Source: JBGPMO01 sp041487075 (GTDB lineage: Bacteria > Patescibacteriota > Minisyncoccia > UBA6257 > 1-14-0-10-40-38). From it: 8,346 nucleotides of DNA. A model generated the notes under the pieces. That model had not been told where the DNA came from. It searched no databases and saw nothing but the letters and a program-made list of their open reading frames with translations. A program made the translations under genes and the position numbers. This document shows, one piece after another, positions 1-4,591 of the stretch; the stretch's first letter is position 1; each line of letters begins with the position of its first letter. The stretch spans positions 1 through 8,346 of the forward strand of contig JBGPMO010000029.1 in assembly GCA_041487075.1 (NCBI GenBank), in the 5' to 3' direction.

Positions 1-204
1 CTCATTTGATACTTGAAGCGCTAGGTTGTCTTCAACCGTTAAAACGTCGAAGCGGTGCGTGATATTGACGAGATAGAAACTCACCCCGCCCATGAGAACG
101 AGCGGAACAAGACCGCTGATGAGAAAGGTGCGTACGAATTTTCTCCGGAGACGGGAAGGCCCGAGAAATGTTTTCCAGATCCAGTACCAATAGCGCGTAG
201 TCAT
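1..204 (-). CDS. N-terminal part of a membrane protein, probable membrane-bound sensor (partial)
   Basis: Reading the minus strand from an ATG at 204-202 gives 68 codons with no stop, so the gene continues past the left edge. The product starts with an aromatic-rich segment (TTRYWYWIWKTF), then a basic stretch (RLRRKFVR, about residues 18-25), then one strong membrane segment at about 26-46 containing a Leu-Val-Pro core and MGGVSFYLV. The chain after it (NITHRFDVLTVEDN) would lie outside the cell. A short basic cytoplasmic tail, one helix and an extracytoplasmic start is the usual opening of a HAMP-type sensor kinase or related receptor, but no kinase, HAMP or output domain is inside the window, so that role is inference. 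A good ribosome binding site (AAGGAA, minus strand, 220-215) lies 10 nt upstream of the ATG and supports this start. The gene is transcribed divergently from the desulfurase. Confidence 0.72.
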   Translation of the reverse strand, partial: MTTRYWYWIWKTFLGPSRLRRKFVRTFLISGLVPLVLMGGVSFYLVNITHRFDVLTVEDNLALQVSNE

Positions 205-252
205 TTCTAGAAAATTCCTTATTCTTAAAGTATGTTTCTTGCCTGCAAGACC

Positions 253-260
253 ATTATACT
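253..260. promoter_or_regulatory. Overlapping divergent -10 elements between the sensor gene and the desulfurase gene
   Basis: The minus strand carries a perfect TATAAT (258-253) and the plus strand carries TATACT (255-260), sharing four base pairs. On the minus strand, initiation near 246 would leave a leader of about 40 nt containing the AAGGAA ribosome binding site. On the plus strand, initiation near 267 would leave only about 13 nt before the ATG at 280. Neither strand has a convincing -35 box at 16-18 bp spacing, so activity is inferred from the -10 matches and from their position between divergent genes. Confidence 0.42.
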
Positions 261-279
261 ATACAACAAAAGCAACCCT

Positions 280-1524
280 ATGGAGCGAATCTATCTCGAT
301 TATGCGGCAACCACCCCGCTTGATACACAAGTCAAAACAGCCATGGAGCCTTTTTTTGGAACTCGTTTCGGAAATCCCGGCTCACTCCACTCATTTGGGC
401 AGGAAGCTTCAGCGGCAGTCTTTGGGGCCCGGAGGAGCATCGCGGAAGCGATTGGCGCCGCGTATGAGCAAATTATTTTTACGGGTTCAGCAACGGAGGC
501 CAATAATCTGGCGCTCCGAGGAGCAGTGCGTGTGGCGCGGCGGAGTGGCAGAGGACGGCCGCAAATTATTGTTTCTCAAATCGAGCACGAATCTATTCTT
601 GAAACTGCCCGCTCTCTTGAGAGCGATGGCGTCCGGGTGCTCTACCTTCCTGTTTCTTCTGAAGGATTCATTGATATCGAAAAACTGAAGGCGAACTTAA
701 GCGAACAAACAATCCTTGTTTCTATTATATATGCGCACAATGAGATTGGCTCAATTCAGCCAATCGCAGAAGTTTCGCGTATCATACGCGATTTCCGCAA
801 TCGGCGAAATATGAGAGCGCCTGCCGCAGTAATAAAGAGAGGGGCACGCGCCAGAACGCGAAAGGAGAAAGGGATGCCTCATGCCTTCGGCACGACGTAT
901 CCGTTGTTGCACACTGATGCAGTCCAAGCATTTTCTTTTCTCCCTGCAGATGTTTCCCTGTTAGGGGTAGATCTTATGACTCTGTCGGCTCATAAAATCT
1001 ACGGTCCGAAAGGGATAGGTGCACTCTACCTAAAAAATCAGGAAACGGTTGCTCCGCTCGTGACCGGCGGCGGTCAGGAGTCCGGGCTGAGGTCGGGGAC
1101 AGAAAATGTGCCAGCCATTGTCGGGTTTGGAGAAGCCGTTCGGATGGCGAGCCGCCGCCGCGCAAAAGAAGATACCTATGTGAGCGCGCTCTCACTTCGT
1201 CTTTTTTCAGGGCTTAAAAAAATAGTTCCCGGCGCCTCCTTGAATGGCCCTCCGCTTTCCTCTCGCCGCCTTCCCAATAACCTGCATATCTGTCTTCCCG
1301 GGGTACGCGCAGGAGAATTTCTGATACAACTTGATCGTGCGGGCGTGTCAGCTTCAGCGGGACCCGCGTGTTCTTCTCGGAGTGCGGCGCCTTCTCCTAC
1401 CCTTCGTGCCATTGGCCGCTCGGGAAATTATGAGCGGCAGAGCATCCGCTTTACTCTTGGCCGGCCCACGACCTCACGCGAAATTGACAGGGTCCTCGGA
1501 ATCATTAAGAATTTAAGACAATGA
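280..1524 (+). CDS. iscS: Cysteine desulfurase, NifS/IscS family (PLP enzyme)
   Basis: This cytoplasmic enzyme takes sulfur from L-cysteine, releasing alanine and holding the sulfur as a persulfide for Fe-S cluster assembly or tRNA thiolation. The 414-residue product opens with the family signature YLDYAATTPLD. Visible motifs are His103 in IEHESI, Asn154 in HNEIGS, the PLP-binding Asp213 in HTDAVQA, the Schiff-base Lys239 in SAHKIYGPKG, RSGTEN at 271-276 and the catalytic Cys364 in GPACSS. SIRFTLGRPTT at 388-398 closes the fold. Compared with E. coli IscS (recalled), there are about 34 extra residues between Asn154 and Asp213. An upstream in-frame ATG at 232 would add 16 residues that the family does not need, and the -10 element lies inside that extension; I chose 280, where the signature begins directly. 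No clear ribosome binding site precedes it. The stop overlaps the next gene by ATGA. The iscS/nifS assignment is by family only; no scaffold gene is nearby. Confidence 0.95.
   Translation: MERIYLDYAATTPLDTQVKTAMEPFFGTRFGNPGSLHSFGQEASAAVFGARRSIAEAIGAAYEQIIFTGSATEANNLALRGAVRVARRSGRGRPQIIVSQIEHESILETARSLESDGVRVLYLPVSSEGFIDIEKLKANLSEQTILVSIIYAHNEIGSIQPIAEVSRIIRDFRNRRNMRAPAAVIKRGARARTRKEKGMPHAFGTTYPLLHTDAVQAFSFLPADVSLLGVDLMTLSAHKIYGPKGIGALYLKNQETVAPLVTGGGQESGLRSGTENVPAIVGFGEAVRMASRRRAKEDTYVSALSLRLFSGLKKIVPGASLNGPPLSSRRLPNNLHICLPGVRAGEFLIQLDRAGVSASAGPACSSRSAAPSPTLRAIGRSGNYERQSIRFTLGRPTTSREIDRVLGIIKNLRQ
796..903 (+). other. Family-atypical basic insertion within the cysteine desulfurase
   Basis: This stretch encodes about residues 173-208, between the HNEIGS motif and the PLP-binding HTDAVQA motif. 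In E. coli IscS (recalled) the equivalent Asn155 and Asp180 are 25 residues apart; here Asn154 and Asp213 are 59 apart. The spacings from Asp213 to Lys239 (26) and Lys239 to Cys364 (125, against 122) are normal, so the extra length is confined here. The inserted residues are rich in Arg and Lys (for example IKRGARARTRKEKG), and the DNA is purine-rich. The frame stays open and both flanks are intact, so the gene is not broken. The exact borders are approximate. Confidence 0.7.
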
Positions 1525-2765
1525 AATACTATCCTAAGAAAACTATAACGATAGTGAGCATTGCTATCATGGTTTCAGCAGGGGCGGGGTTCTTCACCTC
1601 GGCCATGCATGCGCATGCAGGCATCTTCAATGATCTTTTTGGAAGTCTTTTCCAAAGTGCATCAACGACGACGTCGTCCGAGAGAGCAGTGGTACCGCTC
1701 TATAAGCCGACAATAGATTATGAGCAGGCCATTGTTCATGCCATAGAACAAGCATCACCCGCGGTTATCTCGATTATCATTAGCAAGGATCTCCCCGTGA
1801 TTGAAAATTGCCCTGTTGATCCCTTTAATAATTTGCCGCAGCAATTTCGCGATTTCTTCGGGCCTTTTGAATTTCAGCAGCCGTGCCAGAAGGGCACGAA
1901 ACGGCAAGAGGTAGGTGGCGGATCCGGCTTCATTGTTTCGAAAAATGGCCTTATTGTGACGAACAAGCATGTGGTTGCCGATGAAAAAGCTTCTTACACT
2001 GTTTTATTGAATGATGGGGAGAAACTTGAAGCACAGGTGGTTGCGCGCGATCCCGTGCAAGATCTTGCGATTATCAAAATCAAAGCGTCGCACGATTTAC
2101 CGATAGTAATTTTTGGGAATTCTGATGCCGTAAAACTTGGACAAACGGCGATTGCGATCGGGAATGCCTTGGGGGAATTTAGGAATACGGTTTCAGCTGG
2201 CATTATCTCTGGCCTCGCTCGTTCGATTGATGCCGGCGGTACGCTCGGCACAGAACATTTAGAGGGGCTTATCCAAACTGATGCCGCGATTAATCCGGGG
2301 AATTCCGGGGGCCCGCTTTTGAATCTGCGCGGCGAAGTAGTTGCTATCAACACGGCGATTGCAGAAGGAGCCCAAAATATCGGTTTTGCCATTCCGGTGA
2401 ATCAGGTGAAGCGCGATCTTGAATCGGTTGAGCGAAGCGGAAAAATCTCCGTGCCATTTCTCGGTGTCCGGTATCTCTTGATTACCGAAGACCTTATGAG
2501 GCGAGATAAGCTTTCGGTGGCCGAGGGCGTTATCCTTCGGGGGAATGACGCAGGGCCTGCGGTGATTGCCGGTTCTCCTGCGGAGAAGGCTGGTCTTGCG
2601 GCAGAGGATATTATTCTTGCGTTGAATGGTGAAAAGATTACGGCGGGGCGATCCCTTTCTTCGCTGATTGAGCAATATCAGGCGGGTGACACCGTGAAGC
2701 TCACTATTTTGCGGGGCGGCAAAGAACTGATGATCTCCGTGACGCTTGCGGAAAGAAAGGTATAA
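1521..2765 (+). CDS. htrA: HtrA/DegP-family serine protease with one PDZ domain, exported
   Basis: This is a trypsin-fold quality-control protease that degrades or chaperones misfolded proteins outside the cytoplasmic membrane. The 414-residue product has a basic N-terminus (KYYPKK) and a hydrophobic segment at about 9-28, followed by AMHAHA, which could be a signal-peptidase site near residue 33 or the end of a retained anchor. The protease domain spans about 67-305 with the catalytic triad His150 (TNKHVV), Asp181 (QDLAIIK) and Ser262 (NPGNSGGP). One PDZ domain follows at about 312-410, with AGSPAEKAGL at 350-359. A Phe/Pro-rich loop near 98-121, flanked by Cys97 and Cys122, fits the regulatory LA loop of HtrA proteins; the two cysteines could form a disulfide. 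A single PDZ and about 414 residues resemble HtrA/DegS-type architecture rather than two-PDZ DegP. The ATG overlaps the desulfurase stop (ATGA), with no good ribosome binding site, suggesting translational coupling. Confidence 0.95.
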   Translation: MKYYPKKTITIVSIAIMVSAGAGFFTSAMHAHAGIFNDLFGSLFQSASTTTSSERAVVPLYKPTIDYEQAIVHAIEQASPAVISIIISKDLPVIENCPVDPFNNLPQQFRDFFGPFEFQQPCQKGTKRQEVGGGSGFIVSKNGLIVTNKHVVADEKASYTVLLNDGEKLEAQVVARDPVQDLAIIKIKASHDLPIVIFGNSDAVKLGQTAIAIGNALGEFRNTVSAGIISGLARSIDAGGTLGTEHLEGLIQTDAAINPGNSGGPLLNLRGEVVAINTAIAEGAQNIGFAIPVNQVKRDLESVERSGKISVPFLGVRYLLITEDLMRRDKLSVAEGVILRGNDAGPAVIAGSPAEKAGLAAEDIILALNGEKITAGRSLSSLIEQYQAGDTVKLTILRGGKELMISVTLAERKV

Positions 2766-2766
2766 T
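2761..2766 (+). promoter_or_regulatory. Perfect TATAAT -10 box just upstream of the membrane-protein start
   Basis: TATAAT spans the last codon and stop of the protease gene, and its end is 9 nt before the ATG at 2776. Transcription starting 7-9 nt downstream would begin at or within a few bases of that ATG, giving an almost leaderless mRNA. No good -35 box lies 16-18 bp upstream. Because the motif is built on the stop codon of htrA it could be chance, so confidence is modest. Confidence 0.35.
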
Positions 2767-2775
2767 AAGAGGAGC

Positions 2776-4365
2776 ATGCCTTCTCTCCAAAAACTGATTG
2801 GGGCGTACCGTGAATGGGCTTTCGCCGAGGCGCCGAATCCTGATATCCCGCGGGTACAAGTTGACCACGTGATTGCGCGAGTCGCCGCGTTCTATGAAAA
2901 GATACGGGGTATCGTCGGCTGGACCGAAGAGCATCTGCTTCGAAAAGCCGCGATTATCCGGATTCTTCGGCGATCTATGCTGATTGCAAACGGCGAGCAG
3001 CAAATCGCGGACACCCTCGTGAAAGATTTGGTCCGGGGAGGTTATTTCCCAAACGCCGCGATTCCAGAAACAAATGTTGCGGGGCTCGGAAACATTATCG
3101 GCAAATATCTTTTCTTATTAGAGCGGACCCGATCCCGTCCGCTCCGTGAACGGCGCGTGTTTGAGAATTGGCTTTTTACGATTGCAGGATCTGAAGTGGA
3201 GGCGTTCCTTGATCCCCCGATTCGCGAGGAGGCGCTCCTCGAATTCATGACGCAAGATCTCGAGCGGCGCGTCTCAAGCGTGCAATCGATTCCTGAAAAA
3301 GAACGCGAGAATCTTCTCTTTATCGCGGTTCGGCAGGCACTGCTTAAACTTGATGAACCAGTTATCACCTATCAGCTCTTAAAGAAGTATCTTCCCGGGT
3401 GGGACACGTTCACCGTGCTTCGCGATCGGGAAAAGCTCGAACAATTCGCTTCTCAAATGGGCCGGTGGTACCGAAGCATACGCCGTGCTTTTACGCATTC
3501 CTCGCTCCGGCGTTTTTACTTCGCCGCCGAGGCGCTCGATGCGCCGTATCTTATTTTAGGAGATCTCCTCTCGGAGCTCGCGAAGTCGGGAGCTCTTGTC
3601 TCCGGCGATCTCCCCTCGGGTGAAGAGCTTGAGGCCCTTATTTTTACGAAATATCGAGAACGTCTCCGGCAGGAACAGCGCAAAGCGATGAGAGCGGCAA
3701 TCTACAGCACTATTTCCATTTTTATTACGAAAGTACTTCTTGCTTTTGCCGTTGAGCTCCCGATTGATCGATTGACGGGCCAGTTTTCCGAATCAACTTT
3801 ACTTTTCAATATTGCGATTCCGCCGATATTGATGATGGTGATTGTATTATTTGGATTCCGCCGGCCCAGACGGCGTGACGTGGAGAAATCGGTTGAGGAA
3901 ATCAAACGAATCCTTGCCGGTGACCCTCGGCCGTATCATATCCGTCTCAAGGAGTCGCGGTCACTCCTCATACGCGGAGTGGTAGGGCTTCTTTATGCCG
4001 GGGGAGCGGCTGCCACATTCGGTGTTATTATTTATTTCTTAACCCAGCTTCATTTCAGTCCGCTCTCTCAAGGAATCTTTATTTTCTTTGTTTCGCTTAT
4101 TTCCTACGCAGGGCTCCGCATCCGTGAACGGTCAAAGGAACTTTTAGTGGAAGAAAAGCCCCCAGGGCTTCTCCATGATTTCTTTTTATTTTTTACGTTC
4201 CCGATTGTGGAGCTTGGTCGAGCGTTGTCGGATACGCTTTTAAAAATTCGGCTCGTCGCCTTATTACTCGATGCCTTGATCGAACTCCCTCTCAAGTTTT
4301 TTCTTGAATTCCTTGAGCAATGGAGAGCCTTTCTCCGTGAGAAAAAGCAAGATATCCGGCAATAG
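2776..4365 (+). CDS. Unrecognised multi-helix membrane protein, 529 residues
   Basis: I do not recognise this family. The first 300 or so residues are soluble-looking and predicted helical, rich in Arg, Glu and Leu, with no visible catalytic motif. From about 300 there are clear membrane segments at about 308-326, 341-360, 396-421 and 431-447, with basic linkers (RRPRRRD at 362-368, RIRERSK at 448-454). A further hydrophobic, partly amphipathic stretch covers about 465-510, followed by a charged tail (REKKQDIRQ). A large N-terminal domain on a four- to six-helix membrane anchor suggests a membrane-tethered scaffold or partner protein, but no function can be assigned. The start at 2776 is chosen because it directly follows the htrA stop by 10 nt. 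A purine-rich AAGAGGAG sits upstream, but only about 1 nt from the ATG, which is too close for normal ribosome binding. A TTG at 2746 would add 10 residues and overlap htrA. It is co-directional with htrA and may be co-transcribed with it. Confidence 0.82.
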   Translation: MPSLQKLIGAYREWAFAEAPNPDIPRVQVDHVIARVAAFYEKIRGIVGWTEEHLLRKAAIIRILRRSMLIANGEQQIADTLVKDLVRGGYFPNAAIPETNVAGLGNIIGKYLFLLERTRSRPLRERRVFENWLFTIAGSEVEAFLDPPIREEALLEFMTQDLERRVSSVQSIPEKERENLLFIAVRQALLKLDEPVITYQLLKKYLPGWDTFTVLRDREKLEQFASQMGRWYRSIRRAFTHSSLRRFYFAAEALDAPYLILGDLLSELAKSGALVSGDLPSGEELEALIFTKYRERLRQEQRKAMRAAIYSTISIFITKVLLAFAVELPIDRLTGQFSESTLLFNIAIPPILMMVIVLFGFRRPRRRDVEKSVEEIKRILAGDPRPYHIRLKESRSLLIRGVVGLLYAGGAAATFGVIIYFLTQLHFSPLSQGIFIFFVSLISYAGLRIRERSKELLVEEKPPGLLHDFFLFFTFPIVELGRALSDTLLKIRLVALLLDALIELPLKFFLEFLEQWRAFLREKKQDIRQ

Positions 4366-4386
4366 TTTCGTGCGACACCAAAGTTG

Positions 4387-4412
4387 ATTCTCTGCGGTTA
4401 TAGATAGAGAAT
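4387..4412. repeat. Hairpin-forming inverted repeat after the membrane-protein gene
   Basis: ATTCTCT (4387-4393) and AGAGAAT (4406-4412) form a perfect 7-bp stem around a 12-nt loop, 21 nt past the stop of the upstream gene. The stem is A+T-rich and no run of T follows, so it is not a typical intrinsic terminator. It may stabilise the 3' end of the upstream transcript or be chance. Confidence 0.35.
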
Positions 4413-4450
4413 AGAGATAAGAACTTTAAACTATGTATCGAGACGAATGG

Positions 4451-4500
4451 GGCCCTGTAAAGTCCCGACGGAGAGAGAGGGCCGCTGACTCGAGCTTTAC
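4451..4500. repeat. Two overlapping inverted repeats upstream of the clpB promoter
   Basis: GGCCCT (4451-4456) pairs with AGGGCC (4478-4483), and the adjacent GTAAAG (4457-4462) pairs with CTTTAC (4495-4500). The two stems interleave, so they cannot form as one simple nested hairpin; they would be alternatives or a pseudoknot. The whole segment lies upstream of the predicted clpB start of transcription, so it would be RNA only in readthrough from upstream. It is noted as unexplained structure without an assigned role. Confidence 0.35.
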
Positions 4501-4504
4501 GTGG

Positions 4505-4531
4505 TTAGCACTCTTGACTCGAGACTGCTAA
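4505..4531 (+). promoter_or_regulatory. CIRCE operator (HrcA binding site) upstream of clpB
   Basis: TTAGCACTC (4505-4513), a 9-bp spacer, and GACTGCTAA (4523-4531) match the known CIRCE consensus TTAGCACTC-N9-GAGTGCTAA at 17 of 18 half-site positions, with exact 9-9-9 spacing. The single change is C for G at 4525. CIRCE is bound by the repressor HrcA, which is released on heat shock, normally to induce groESL, dnaK and, in some lineages such as mycoplasmas, clpB. Its placement over the promoter of a chaperone gene makes the assignment strong. No hrcA gene is in the window. Confidence 0.92.
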
Positions 4532-4542
4532 TCGGCTATCTT
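4514..4542 (+). promoter_or_regulatory. Housekeeping-type promoter of clpB, with -35 inside the CIRCE spacer
   Basis: A -35 box TTGACT (4514-4519, 5 of 6) and a -10 box TATCTT (4537-4542, 4 of 6) are separated by exactly 17 bp. The -35 box lies entirely in the CIRCE spacer, so HrcA bound there would block RNA polymerase. Transcription would start near 4549, giving a leader of about 43 nt. A second -10-like TATAAC at 4546-4551 has no matching -35 box. Confidence 0.68.
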
Positions 4543-4550
4543 ATGTATAA

Positions 4551-4585
4551 CGTCGTCAGTTATTAGTTATAAGTCGTAAGTTATT
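4551..4585 (+). repeat. Degenerate heptamer tandem repeat in the clpB leader
   Basis: Five consecutive 7-bp units can be read in register: CGTCGTC, AGTTATT, AGTTATA, AGTCGTA and AGTTATT, starting at 4551, 4558, 4565, 4572 and 4579. AGTTAT occurs three times, and GTCGTCAGTTAT (4552-4563) recurs as GTCGTAAGTTAT (4573-4584) 21 bp later with one change. The array fills almost the whole predicted 5' leader and ends 6 bp before the clpB ATG. Its position leaves no room for a Shine-Dalgarno sequence. Confidence 0.6.
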
Positions 4586-4591
4586 TCTCAT

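Noticed and set aside
232..279. Upstream ATG at 232 as the start of the cysteine desulfurase
   Set aside because: It adds 16 residues before the YLDYAATTPLD signature, which in this family sits at the very N-terminus, and it contains the predicted -10 elements. No ribosome binding site supports it.
1994..2392. Minus-strand open frame of 132 codons within htrA
   Set aside because: It lies entirely opposite a gene with full catalytic motifs and shows no family resemblance; it is a shadow of the coding strand, as are the other antisense frames inside the large genes.
2746..2775. TTG at 2746 as the start of the 529-residue membrane protein
   Set aside because: It overlaps htrA by 20 bp, is a weak start codon with no ribosome binding site, and the ATG at 2776 falls cleanly just after the htrA stop.
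4387..4412. Hairpin as an intrinsic terminator
   Set aside because: The stem is A+T-rich with a 12-nt loop and no T-run follows, so it was kept only as an inverted repeat.
4366..4591. Riboswitch, T-box or tRNA upstream of clpB
   Set aside because: No T-box sequence, cloverleaf or known aptamer core is apparent; the tRNA-like GGTTAGCAC is part of the CIRCE half-site, and most of the region lies upstream of the predicted transcription start.
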